Origin: Bedellia somnulentella
Lineage: Eukaryota > Arthropoda > Insecta > Lepidoptera > Bedelliidae
Reading direction: 5' to 3'
NCBI GenBank assembly: GCA_963576735.1
Contig: OY755173.1
Coordinates: 5,860,873 to 5,924,872, forward strand
DNA: 64,000 nucleotides
Each line of letters opens with the position of its first letter. The first letter of the stretch is position 1. Of this stretch, positions 36,501 to 51,500 are shown piece by piece. The notes beneath the pieces were generated by a model that had not been told where the DNA came from, searched no databases, and saw only the letters and a program-made list of their open reading frames with translations. The position numbers and the translations under genes are program-made.

Positions 36501-39500
36501 AGTTTACATAATACCAAAATACCGAAACACTATCTCAACTTCTGTTTTTTATATTTATAATCCCGCGGGCATTGTAAATGACATAAAGGATATTGAGGCT
36601 TTTTAAGTGATTGTTGGGCGATGCAGTTTGTGACCCATCACTAACAACCTTTATTAACCTATCTTTTATCAATATATTTCCAAAATTGGATGAAGAATCT
36701 CCGAAGCTATGGCTACCCTTTTATGGAATTTATGGTTGTTAGCATATTTTCATGAATGATTGATAGATGGATTTCATAAATTCAATCGCACCAAGTTTTA
36801 TTATAAAATGTAAAAAAAACTCTATATTAACTTTCATTTGCTATATCAACCCGTTAGGGGTTGAGTTCCAAAAAATCCTTTTTAATTGTTCATAAGAATC
36901 ATGACACAAATATACCAAGTTTTTATGTTCAGAAATGAGAATATCTTTAGTAAGTACAGATACGGATAGTAGTTTGGCGCTGCGGCGACGGCCCGGTGCT
37001 GCCCCTTACACTGACCGTTGGTGATAGTGGGAGAGCTTGCAGCGATTGCTCGGCAATATAGGGATGAATAGTGGTGGATCTCCTTCCAAAATAATCGCTA
37101 AATTGAAGGGATAGTGCTTGTTATTATTATATATAGTGTTATTTTAAACTAACAAAACATTTTTTTACAAAAAGCTTGAATTACCTGAGATACGAACCCG
37201 GGACGATTGATTCATAATAGTTCTAATTAAATATTCATAGTAGTTAGTTATACCGCTACGCCACGGAGACGTTACCGGGGCGGTGTCAAATTTTTATTAC
37301 GCTTTATTTCATATTAGTCTTACTATTGATAAACAAATTTGTCATTTAAATTGATGAAACCCCTTCATCTTTCCAAAATGAACATTAACAAAGTGTCTGA
37401 TGTGAATTCCATCGATGATAAAAATAATCGCTGCAATATTTTGAGCCATATATGAGTTAAGGTTTTTTGATGTTCCTATGAGAACTCTTGCGGATTCTTA
37501 AGTTTCAGGGAATCGTCGTCGTTTCATTTAGCTTCTAAATTTACATGTTAATATTCGTTTGCAATATAAGTAGATGTAAAAAAAAATGTATACGATAAAA
37601 AAATAGTACATCATCCCTCGGTAGTTCCTTATTTTCGGGTATCCATTACCGTACCATTAAGCTTCTAAATTTTGTTTTTATATTAGTTTACAATATTTTA
37701 CGTTGTTTTAAACGATGCACAGCGCCATCTCCAATGCATTTAGTAAGCAAACAATATTTTTGATTTCCCATGGGAACATATTTTTTCCGGGATAAAAAGT
37801 ACCCTATTATTTAATTTAGACTTCTAACTACACGTCTGAAAAAATTCAAAGCAATCGGTTCAGTATTTACGGCGTCAAAGCGGAACAAACAAACAAACAA
37901 ACAAACTCACTTTCCCATTTATAATATTAGTATGGAAGTATGGATTAGTATGGATATGGATTAGTCTTACTATTGATAAACAAATTTGTCATTTAAATTG
38001 ATGAAACCCCTTCATCTTTCCAAAATGAACATTAAAAAAGTGTCTGATGTGAATTCCATCGATGATAAAAATAATCGCTGCAATATTTTGAGCCATATAT
38101 GAGTTAAAGTTTTTTGATGTTCCTATGAGAACTCTTGCGGATTCCTTAGTTTCAAGGAATCGTCGTCGTTTCATTTAGCTTCTAAATTTACATGTTAATA
38201 TTCGTTTGCAATATAAGTAGATGTAAAAAAAAATGTATACGATAAAAAAATAGTACATCATCTCTCGGGAGTTCCTTATTTTCGGGGATCCATTACCGTA
38301 CCATTAAGCTTCTAAATTTTGATTTTTATATTAGTTTACAATATTTTACGTTGTTTTAAACGATGCACAGCGCCATCTGCAATGCATTTAGTAAGCAAAC
38401 AATATTTTTGATTTCCCATGGGAACATATTTTTTCCGGGATAAAAAGTACCCTATTATTTAATTTAGACTTCTAACTACACGTCTGAAAAATTTCAAAGC
38501 AATCGGTTCAGTATTTACGGCGTGAAAGCGGAACAAACAAACAAACTCACTTTCCCATTTATAATATTAGTATGGATTATTTATTTATTTACGGCCCTGG
38601 ATGTTTATATTAGTTTACAATATTTTACGTTGTTTTAAACGATGCACAGCGCCATCTCCAATGCATTTAGTAAGCAAACAATATTTTTGATTTCCCATGG
38701 GAACATATTTTTTCCGGGATAAAAAGTACCCTATTATTTAATTTAGACTTCTAACTACACGTCAGAAAAATTTCAAAGCAATCGGTTCAGTATTTACGGC
38801 GTGAAAGCGGAACAAACAAACAAACAAACTCACTTTCCCATTTATAATATTAGTATGGAAGTATGGATTAATGTATATTTTATCCTACGGTATGGTACGC
38901 CCTTTCTGTATACTAACCTTTTAACCGAGTCAATTAGTTAGAGCATTACAAATAGTTTCAATCAGCTTCGGATCTTTAGCTGATATATGTTGGAAGATGG
39001 TGTTTTTTTTCAAAGTCTTCTGAATCCTATTTATCTTTATAAGTAGGTTTTTAACATACATTATGACTATAGCGTTTTGACAACTATCTTTGTAACTAAT
39101 AAATAAAGGATAAATAAAGGAAAGAAAAAATTCGAAACAGGCGGGGATCAAACCCACGACCGTGGGTATACGCCCCCGTAAAAAAACGGAGGTAGGCAAC
39201 GCAAACACTACTTAAAAAGTGTAAAAGAAACAAAGGATAGAAGAATTTCGCACTGGCAGCCATTGATACGGTAGCTCAATTGGCAGAGCGACGGAGGTGT
39301 ATACCCGAGGTCGCGGGTTCGATCCCCGCCTGTGTCGAAATTTTTCTTTCCTTTATTTATCCTTTATTCGTTAGTAATAATCCCTAAATGAGGTTTTCTT
39401 GAACAAAAACATTCAAACCATCTTTGTAATTCGAAATTAAATTTAATTACGTAAGTTCATTTTGTTATTCATTTGATTTCGAGCTTTGTGTTTATAGTGA

Positions 39501-42500
39501 CATCGTTTTATTCATAAGGTAAAATACGACATCGCTGCAAAAAAGAAACAGGAAAAAGGATTTATCATATGTACGGGAAAATTAGTGTGCAGATAATAAG
39601 GAAATGCACGTTTTCGGTTCCATGATTTTTGTCCTGGAAATTTTGAACTTCTCAACCAACCCCATGGTCAAATCAGTCGTTGTTGACAATGAAAAAGAGG
39701 TCGTGGAAGTAGATTTATATCAAACAACTTAGCGGCTGGTTTCAAAAGTAAATATGGAAAAATCGTTTAAAATGCTGCGTTGCATTAAAAAAATTGCACA
39801 ATAACAAGGGCACATTGAAACATATTGCCACTTGTATTGAAAAAGGACGGCTATTCACAAGTATGTTGAATCGCTTCTGCCATTTACTGAGACACAGACG
39901 TTAGTTGAATTAAAGGTGTTGCGATTGAAATATCTGTAGTACATGAAATATGGTAAAAAATAAAGGTTGTTGGTGATGGGTCTCCAATCGCATCGTCCAA
40001 AAATCCCTTAAAAGCCCCCAATACGGTTAGTCAACCTTTATTTTACCATCTTTACCCCACACAACTTTCCAAAAGTGGCTGAGAAATTTCTAATTCCTTA
40101 GCTCTGGCTACCCCTTCTAGGGATTTATAGCCGTGAGTATATGTATGTATGTATGTAATATGCTATTTTTTCTAACTATCGATATGTAAATAACGATATG
40201 AAAACCAAATCCTCAAGCGACCCTAATAGAATTTGTTGATTCTCACAATCAAAATTTTCAGTAAAGAAACCAATGATGAATGAACTACCCTTAAGTAGAA
40301 AAAATGAATAAATAACAACGTTGCGTTTAACAGAGTTGCGTGAAAGTGATTATGGATTGAGAATGGGTGGATTCATCATTAAATGCCTCTTATATGCCGA
40401 CGATCAAGTGCTACTTGCATCATCGGTGGAAGAGCTGCAAGAGATGATGAATATTGCATGTGCGTCTTTTGAGAAAAAGGGAATGAGGGTGAATGTGGAT
40501 AAAACAAAAACTATGGTTTTTGAGAGAGAGGTGAATATGACCGAATGCGTGATTGAGATTAATGGTAAGAAAGTGGAACAAGTGAAAGAGTTTGTATATT
40601 TGGGAAGTTTGTTTACTAGGGATGGAAAGTGTGATGAAGATATCGAGAGAAGAGTGAAAAAGGGTAATGCGGTAAATGGAGCACTGGATAGTCTAATGTC
40701 TAGTCAGTCGGTGTCTGCAAAGGCCCGAATGGCTGTGCATGATGCTGTCCTCGTTCCTACGCTTATGTATGGCAGTGAATGTTGGGTGTGGCAGAAGAAG
40801 CATGAAAGTAGAGTGAATGCAGTAGAAATGAGATCCCTCAGAAAAGTGTGTAATGTAAGGTTATGTGATCGTGTGAGGAATGATGTGATTCGTGAAAGGT
40901 GTGGTGTAAAAGATGATATTGTTAGTAAGATAGAAAAAGGAATGTTGAGATGGTTTGGGCACATAGAGAGGATGGATGATAGTAAATTGGTGAAAGAGAT
41001 ATATAGAGCCAATGTGGAAGGTAATGTTAGTAGAGGACGACCTCGGAGGACACATTTGGATCAAATAGAACATGTGCTCAAAAAGGCAGGAGTCCGCAGT
41101 ATGAAGAATAAAAGAGCATGTATGAAAAGATTGATGGATGTAAACGAAGCCAGAGAGGTTTGCCAGGATCGTACAAAGTGGCGATCGATAGTCTCTGCCT
41201 ACCCCAATGGGAACTAACGGCGTGAGAATATGTATGTATGTATGTATGTAACAACGTTGCATTCTTGCATTTATTGAATACAGGACATAACACATCATAT
41301 ATTTTTTATTTGCTTTTTTATTTTATAAAACGCTCATTGCGTACGACCTGATATTTGTTTCTTTAGAATGCGTCACTAACTACTAACTATTCTGTTTTAC
41401 ACTTTGATAAAGAAAATAACTCACACACTATTCAAGTACATCTTTTTGAAGCAGTACGGTAATGAAACATCATAATTCAAAAGCGAACCGCTAGGTCATC
41501 ACAATAACTAAAACACTTACTAATTAATAAATACACGGACAATAAGTTTATTTTATTCAGTATTCTTTCTAGTTATAATGAAATGGACACGAACGTGCAC
41601 TAACAACACAACAATTTGGAAATGAGCAGAGAATCACAATTTTCCGGTTGTTAGTTCAATGCCAAACACCGAACCGCGAACAAGAAAAAACACGATGAAG
41701 CCACAACGCTTTGTTAGCTTAAACCGTTTTTGCGATGGCGAACTTTGCTCTCACAAACATCGAAGAATAGCAGGATAAAGGCATACTTTATGAAACAGTT
41801 TTAGACAAACAATAAGGGGTTGGAGTACCGAAACGTGTACGTGTGAGTGAGGGCTTTTCTTTGAAAATAAGTTTTAGTTTTTCAGTGAATAATGCTTGCA
41901 TCTATTGCTATTATATCATAATTTATCGTTGATTAAATTATAGTGCATGTGCGTACAAACGTACATACGGCTATAAATCTCAAAATGGGTAGCCAGTGCT
42001 TCAGAATGAGAAATTCCTCAGTCACTTTTGCGAGTGGAGTGGGGAAAGGAATGTTAAATAAAGGTTGTTGTTGATGGGTCTCCAACTCTCCATCCGTATC
42101 GCTTAACCATCACTTAAAGTAGTCAACAATACTGATTGTTCATGTCTTTTATAATTTTAGTATAGTGTCGGCATAAAATAGTACTTAGGTCTTCCTGTGG
42201 GTATCCTATCAACATTGTGTTCAAGACTTTTTTAATCAAAGGGACTTTTTAGGTAGTTTCATAGTTTCATTCGAAAATATATGCATTACATATATCCCCA
42301 CGCCATATATTCCGTTTGAGAAAGTATGGATCACCACTTAGTAGTCTAAGTACGATATGATCCTGACAAACTTCTCGAAAAGTCATTAGAACAAGAGCGA
42401 TTTATATATAACATGATATTTTGAAACAAAAAAAAATCCCCTTCTCATTACATGTAAAAATTAACAGCAAATCACTCATTATGAACAGTATTTATGTACT

Positions 42501-45500
42501 GCTAGGCTTGAGTTTAATAGGCTTGACAACGCAAATTCTTTAATTCGTTTCTTCCTGTGACCTTCACCAGGTCAATAATCAAAACGTGTAGGAGGCCTAC
42601 CCACGCACACACATAGTGCGTGACTTAAGAGGAAATAGTAAAACCATTTTTCATGCAAACGTAGTCCCCTGTTTTCTCCATAGTAAATGTAAGTAGGCTT
42701 CTATTTTTTATGAAAATTTGTAGCCATTTATTGACTTTCTTCCATGACCAATATTTTTTTTATTAAAAAATATATCATAATTTATAAAATAAAACTGTGG
42801 TTAAGTCGTAATTTAAGTCTTTTTGTTCATGAAAACCTCATGTGGGGATTATTAATAATAAATAAAGAATAAATAAACTACTTAAACGTGTAAAAGAAGT
42901 AAAGTATAGAAGAATTTCGCGCTGGCAGCCATTGACACGGTAGCTCAATTGGCAAGAGCGACGACGGGGGCGTATACCCGAGGTCGCGGGTTCGAATCCC
43001 GCCTGTGTCGAAATTTTTCTTTCCTTTATTTATTCTTTATTTGTGGTTAAGTCGGTTTGATTTTAGAGAAGGCATCAGTTTTTGTGTACTTTAAGTATGG
43101 GTTTTCAGAGCAACTCAGAGAAATATTAATTAATTTTGCCAATACCTATTTTTAAACTCTCTCAACCGTTGTTTCCTCTAAAGTTGCTGCAGTAAAAGAT
43201 CACGAAAAATACCACTTTCAACGGTAAACCACAGAATAAATTAAATTATTTAAATAAAGCATTGTTAGTAGCTGTGTGCAGAAATACGTGTAATGAATGT
43301 GGTATTAGTTTTTATGAGAGGCCACCGAGCATCGGCCGCTAGTGGTTAATGTTAATTAAAACTAGAATGGTGCGGTTGCGATGGGATCGCACTAGCCGAG
43401 TTGTCTGTACTTTAGTTTATCTGGTGATATATTAAGGATTCAAATGAATTTGCGGATCAAGACGTAAATAAATATAATATAAATTGTCTTCCATAAAATT
43501 ACGATTTAAATAATAGGTATATCTATTTTGAAATTGACTATGAAGTATAAAAAGCTTTTAAAAACTAACCGTCTTGGTAAGCAAATAAACAAAAATACTA
43601 GAAACATAACGTCATCAATTTTAATATGGAAAGAATCGTTTTTCATATATTTAATAACGTCACACGAATCCGAATACCATATACATAACTCAGTCCAGTT
43701 ATACCGGACGCCACTCATGCACGGCGCAAGCGCGCGTAAAATCGGTTGCACAATGAAAAGCTTCACATTTATATGCAGCTCAGCCCAGAGAGATGCATCT
43801 CTCTAGCTGCAAGCAACTATTGGTCTGCGGGCACAACTACTTTGTGTCTGCGGGCGATGACTCCCACGGAGACACCTCTATAAATAACCCTTTAGGCGCC
43901 GGAAACCATAGCTAACCCTCCACCTTCCTATGTACGCAAATAACTGGCACGGCTTTGTCACTGACACCTTCCTCTTCCTAAATACTGGGACTAACGAGTT
44001 GGAATATATAGGCCGTCGATTTCGAAATAGGAGTGTTTCAGTTTGTAACTATTTTAACCGGACGAATTATATGGATGGTTTTTATTTAGCTAGACTTTCA
44101 TGAAGCGAACTCTTACACTAATTTAAGTACATTGTCTCATTTTACTTAAATGTATATGTTGCGGACGATATGCCAATGATTCGAAAGCTATCTTTAATAT
44201 GAGCTAGGCTTCATGAGCATGAGCTTCGATATGCATACTTTTGATGCGTGTATGAATAATACATATTTTAGATTGCAACAAAAGAAAAGCCTTTACCTCT
44301 GGAATAAAAACTTGCTAGTTGAGCTTCCCTGTAATCCTATTCGTCACTAATACGTGTTCATAATTGATTTTTAATAGATTTTTTGTTTTTTATTTATTAA
44401 TCTAACAAACCAGGGTGGTACAAATAATTTCATCGAAAGAAATATTATATTAAAACAATAAGTTTTTGGTACATTTTCAGTTATAAATGTTAAATAGACA
44501 TATTTCTTTTAATCATAAATATAACATGTAACACACATGGACAATCACATTACGCTTGTCCATCGTAAATTATCTTGTTAAGCAAACAAACTTTTTGCTG
44601 CAAATAAAAATATCTAGCTCGTGAACCAGATATCGGACAGATGTTGATGTATAATTAGACTGAAATTTGCACGAAGATCATTGACCTCATAAAATTATAC
44701 TAGCATGACGTAAGTAAAGCAAACAAAATCTAACAAAGTGATAAATGATTACTTACCTCCAAACTGGGTGATGCTGTCGGCTCTTAGGCGATATTTAGGT
44801 ATGTGCTCTTGCAGGAGACTGACAATTTCAACTTCCGGCACCTCCTCGCTATTGCACACCTCTGCGGACAACAATGAAACATTATACTGAGATTATCGGA
44901 ATGATAAGTAATAGATTTGGTTCGGCAAATGTTAAAAGCGACGATCGTGACTAGAAGGGGAAATTCTTATTGCGAGTTGGAAACGCAGCCAGACATAATC
45001 GATAGCGGCGGGACTGGCGCCTCCCTCCTGCGGGGAATGCACTCTCCGGCGAATACAGCCACACAGACATCTTCTATCTCATCATACGTCCTCTACATGG
45101 AACAGGCGATAATTTAGCAAAATGGAACTGCCTTTACAACCATTTGAGGGAGACGTAATTTTTCATGCAATATTCGATATCAATAATGTAATCCACGTTG
45201 TCATTCTTATTCTTTGTAAATATTTTTATAAGCACGCAATCATACCTCATGAAAGGACAAAAAAACTCCTTTTGTAATTGATTGTCTATTAACGGAGAAA
45301 TCTCGTACCATATCTAGTATCTAGTACAAAAATCACGTACAATCGAATTGAGAACCTCCATTTTTTAAGTCGGTTGAAAAAGCAGATAGCCCAAGCCCGT
45401 GAGAAGTGTTAGATTCAACACATGTGAGTTTAACTTTTGGCAAATCTCCAAAATCTAGTTTTTAGGCCGAGCTATACGCTGATGACCCTTAAATATTCAG

Positions 45501-48500
45501 AGTCTTGTTTTCATGAAAATTTGATTTACTGAGCTGAAAAATGGCACAAAACCTAAAACTATTTGGTAACAGTTCGGTCTACAATGTTTGCGCATCGATA
45601 TTGGATGTTTTCCAAAATAATTGAAAAAATGCTACATAACGTTTTACTTCATTACGACACTGTGAAAAAAAAAACTGTTTTCGATTTGGCAGCTTCGAGA
45701 TTTAGGGTTCCATAATTTAGTTGGAGCATAATATATATCATCATAATTATGTTAATCAAAGCCATAGGAATCTCTATTCCCTTCACTAGGTAGAACTTGT
45801 GTAAGAAACTCTATTTCTCGATATAACAAAACACATTAAAAAACACCCAGGGTCTAAAATTCATCAGCTAATGAAGCACATACATATGTATTGCACGAAG
45901 CGTAATCAATGAAATTGGAAAACCAGGACCTACGATTCTACACGATTCAGTACTCTCGCTAACCAGGCTAGACTAGTGCCAAATTGTTTTATTTCATGAA
46001 ACAAAACATTGTGTTAGCGTTTTATTTAGTTGAACTAAAGAATCAGCAGCAGCAATTAGTGACGTGAACCTGGGATTTATCTCCGTGGATCCAATGTCCT
46101 GTTAATGGATGTCGGATTTTTTACCAGACTTCGCCCGCTAGAGCGAGTTATTTAATGTGTATTTTTTTTCATTTTTGGTATATAGCCTACACGACTTGGA
46201 TTATGAATTAAGACGTATATGTAATAGGTTATACCTGAAGATCTCAATTACATTTTTGAATCACTGTAGCTGTGTAGTATCGGCTTAGAATAGCACTACC
46301 CCATTTATTCCGGTGGGTGTACGTAAGAGGCGACTAACGGTATTAAGGCTTTCAAGGGATTTTTGGGCGATGCGGTTGGAGACCCATCACCAACAACCTT
46401 TATTATACCATCTTTTCCCCACTCGAATTTTCCAAAAGTGGCCAAGGAATTTCTAATTCCTTAGCTCTGGCTACCCATTTTAGGGATTTATAGCCGTGAG
46501 TATGTATGATGTATGTGTATGTATGATGTTTGTTCTGAATTTAGTTTAATATCTTACATAAAATACTTAAATAACACAGACACATTAGCATCTCTCTTTG
46601 TTTCGTGTAAGGGGACAAAAGCGAACTGTGACGTTATAAATAGAAATCTCCGATAATATCTAAACAAACACTTTTCCAACAAGACGTCTATAATTAAATC
46701 AATAATGAACATGCAATAACCATGTTGAGGCGTAAAGAACAATGTATGGCACGCTCTTATGACGAGGAAGAAGGAAGAATCGAAGTAAAAATCTAATCTA
46801 TTGTTGTTCATTTTGTCGTTCTTTTTGTCGATATTGATACTTTTATGATAATGTTCGATTATAAATGTAAAAACTTTTCCATTGCATTAATTTTAAAGAT
46901 GATTGAATGACCACATTATTTTAGATATCAGTAATGAAATCCTCACAGACCATATATGTCCTCCACTGAGGGGCTCAAAGCTTATCCTAAATTGGGTTAT
47001 GCTAGCCGGATAAGAATGTCACTACCCCTTTCTACCCACGGGTGTCGTAATACTTAGGGTATGGGGATTTTTTAAGTGGTTTTTGGATGATGCGGCGTGG
47101 AGCCACCACCAACGATACTCTATTTGTACCATCTTGTCCCCTTTCAACTTCCAAATGTGGCTGAGAAGTTTCTAGTCCTAAAGCTCTGGCTAAACCTTTT
47201 TGGGATTTAAGGCCTTGAGTGTATTGACTAAGGACTGATTGGCTATTTTAATAAACCTTTAAAGAAAAAAAACAAAATACTTTTGTTGAGTGTTAAAAGA
47301 ATAAATTTACTCAGCGTAAGTTAAACTAAATTTAAATTGAATAAACGTCGCTTGACTAAGTATTTTGTAAAATTAAGAAGACGACAACATGAAATTCTCG
47401 CCCGATTTCTGAAATGAGTATTCAATCTGAGAACGACTCAAGTATCGTTTTAAAGTCAAAAAGTTTATTCTTCAAAATTAAGTTAAAAACTAACATTCTT
47501 TTAAAGTCAAATTTTTAATATTTATCATAAGTCCGTTGCTTCGGAAGGTGTTCGTAAAGAGAAGAAGCAACAAAGAAACTCTTTACATCCACATTTTTTT
47601 CATTTTTTCAAAACATGGTTTGTACAATTTCAGTTACCTTAACAGAACAAAATACCAAACACATAATGTTGTAACAATCATCACCCAGCAATTAAAAAAG
47701 GCAATAACGAGGGAAGACCGATGTCTTAAAGGACAATGTCACGTAAATATTAGGTTTTTATCGTTTAGAAAATCTAGAAGACTGTAAAAATATTTTATTA
47801 CAAGCATTGCTTTAATCGACTATTTAAATGAACACATTGGCAAATTTAAGGCAGAGAAAGCTAGAAAGTAGGCAGTTTCAGAAAGAAAACCGCGCACCGC
47901 ATTCATTTTGCTTATAACTTCCACAGACACAATAGTCAAACAATAACATATTTCATAAGCATAAATAATACAAAACAAAAGAAATAAATAAAACAGAATG
48001 TACATTATTGTACATATTATCATGAATCTGCTTTAGACAATTCTACAGCCAAGAACTCCAATGAACAATCAATAATGCAATAATGAAGATGAGTAGTAAG
48101 TGAATTCCCAAATACATATATACATATAGGCACGCCATTAGTTCCCATTGAGGTAGGCAGAGAATTTTGATCGCCACTTCGTACAATCCTGTCAAAATTC
48201 CCAAATAGCGTAGCCAATTAATGAACTTCTTAGCCACTGTTACAAAATATTTTGGCAAAGATTGTGAAATAAAGACCTGTTATTACAATTATTTAAAATC
48301 GCCCAGCAACTCAAAAGGCCCCAGGACCCTTAGCCGCTTCGATTATTCGTCACAAGATTATCTGTGTGATTGCGCAGACCAATCTTCACCCCCAACTTAC
48401 CATCAGTCCATGCCAACAGTAAATCCTGTCTCTTATCATGAAACTCGTCCCGCCGGCGAGGCCGCGGCCTTGAGCGGGTTCCGTTCATCATCCCCAAACA

Positions 48501-51500
48501 GTCCACCTCAACATCACTTCAACTACACACTTTAACTGTTAACTCCACTTGGCGAATGTGGACGTGAGCCCAATCAGAGCACTGTTACCGAATATGGTTT
48601 TACTGATAAAGTGATTATTTCGCGTCATAGATTTTGATAACGGACATTTGGTGTTGACGTTAATCAATGAAATGATGCATTTACTAACAGTTGCTGTAAG
48701 AGCGACAGTGTTTTTAATTAGAGCAATAATGTTCGGAGGTCTGAGTAGTTGGTAAAATTAGTGGCAATGATGCATGAGTATTGTTAGGTAGGACTACAAA
48801 TTTATTTCATTGCTGATTTATTTTACAGGCAAAATAAGCTCATGAATGATTATCGTATGTGTATTTTTGTGATATTATTTCATCGAGTATGTATGGAAAA
48901 TTTAAGAATATGGCATTTGCATATTTTAATCAATAGTACATTTTTCAATTTGTGATAATTATAAACAATAGCACTAATCGTTCCTCGTGGAATTCTCGTA
49001 AATTGGGTTTTATTTAACGAAAATATCTACATTAGATGATGAACTGGGCAAAAGAGATGGAATTCTAAGGCGCCAACGTAAGAATTATGTAATCAAAATA
49101 CTAACAACATCAGGTATTACTTCCCAAGCCAAAACACAAAAGAGGCTTTACATTTTTTAGTTCAAATAAGATTTGCAATTAAAATGGTTGCCTATCTAGC
49201 AAAGGATTAAACTGTGTGAATTTATGCAATAAGCAATTACTATACTGCCTCGTCAATCTCTTAGAAATATCCATTATAGAACAATACTGCATTAATAAAG
49301 GCATCGACTAGAAAAACGCAAAAGCAATAGCGTGCACTTTAATAGAATTTATATTGGGTTATTAAAAGGCATAGCATAGATTTAGTTTTTTTTTATAGAT
49401 AAATGGCATTTGAGGTCGCGATAAACAAATGCGGCTCGGTCGAAGCACTCTGCAATATAAATATGGATGTCGTCAATAGATTGGCACGAACGCCGCGGTG
49501 TCACCTACGTACCGGGCTGCCCTAGGATGACATAACCATCGACCTTGCCATCTATCACGTGACATACTACATACAAAACTGATTGAACTGTCGGTTCATC
49601 TTAAAAACAATACTTAAAACAATCTTTATCAAACGACTTACATAATATGTTTCTTTACTTTTACCATGAACAACGCTATGATTATTACAAAAGTTAAATG
49701 CGATTCATACATTGTTCATTCACGCCACGGCAATTGGCACCAATCGTAATTTAATTTGGTCACTTCAATCCAAGATTGATTCTACGAGTTCAATCACTTT
49801 TACGTTCGGTACTATATCAGTGAAAGTGTTGATATAACTGGGTCATGGTGCGAAGAATAAATAGAAAAAATATTTACATTACGCCAATTATTTAAGAAGT
49901 ACAACCCAAGCTAATTACACAACCAAAACATATCCATGAACCAAAAAACCACTGAATCAGTAAAATTATATGAGCACTTAAATTCACTAAACGAATAACT
50001 TCACAACAATAATTATATAATTCTTTGTTTACTTAACTGAAGTTACAAAACGTTTATTCAAATCTTCATGTTATAAGATGTATCTAACTAATTAATTGCA
50101 TGTGACAATAACAATGAGGATGATAACAAAAATCAACACTAATATATGACTTTTCAATAGTTTGTATCAAATCTTCATCTACAACGAATAATTCATACAC
50201 AGCACTTCAGACGCGTCTACAAATAGTTCAATTCACGATGTTTTACAGAAACAGAGTACATTTATTTGTGGTACCACGCATGGGTCGCAGTCGGGAGACT
50301 GTGACGAACTGGGGCTGCGCGCGAGTGGCCCACACGAACAGAAATAGACAATAGCTCGCACAAAGCCAGACGCATCACCACCCTCCCCTTTCCATTGATG
50401 AGAGAAGAGCCTTAGACAATTACGCCACTACCTATTGTCATTAATTCACAGCGGCTTCGGCTGAATCTAGAACGCTAACAAGTTAGTGACGCTAGACTAC
50501 ACGTTTGTAAATTATTAAATGTAGTTGAATAATGAGTGTGTACGAGAAGAGTTTACAAACAGAAAGTATGTTAAATGTCATTATACACACTAGACTCAAT
50601 TAGGAATAAAGGTACTGAAAATATATAAGCCAAAAACCCTTTCAAAGATAAAGGAAGTCACAATCTAGCATAGGCACCGTTTGCGCCAAATTGCCCCGAA
50701 ATACTAACAGCCATTCGCCGCACGCTAACTGTATGACTCACTACAGTATATAAATCTAGTCTTTAATCTGAACTGAGTTATCGCAAACACAATGTTAATA
50801 TTGGAATCACCCTCCTAATAATTTTATCGGTTACCTTGATATGATAGCTCAGTGGATAGAACAGCCGCTTATCATTCATAGAGGCTAAAATACCAAATAG
50901 GGCCTACGCCGATGTGTCTTTTCTAAAATCTTATTATGTGGATAATTTATCACGGTTTTTAACGGTGAAGGAAAACATGTTAAGGAAACCCACATGACTA
51001 GAGTGTACTTAGTCATGTGACTGAGTATTCGAACAATACGGCGATAGGCCTGCCTCTACCACTTGTGTACAGTGTCCAAGCGAAACGTGGGTACTCTGAA
51101 CACCAGGTAACATTATCAGGTAAAGTTCAGAAGTATTAATACCTCTGCCAACCCCTCCGGGGTCATAACACGAGAACATTTGAGTTGTGTTTTAATAAAA
51201 GGGATCCAGTAAAAGGTATATGTTATTTGAGTGAGAATCTAAATTTGTAAGAAATTCGTTAGCTCTCAATGTCTTTTAACCCTAGAACGGAATACAGTAC
51301 GTTCTATCGATTTTCGTATACGTTGGGGGCAACAACCTCAGCAAAGCCAGCCCATTTCTATCTGCGCAGACCTAGCTCGAAATATTTGATGAAAGCCTTG
51401 AATCTTGGGTAAGGTTTCCGACATTTTAATTACACTGACTAATCAAAATATATTTGGTTGCATTTCGTTGAAGTAAATTTTGTTACTTTAATAGTTACTT

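Noticed and set aside
44920..45115. Alternative milton first exon opening [16 protein letters not shown]
   Set aside because: The only in-range GT that fits the phase would place a stop codon at the junction with the next exon.
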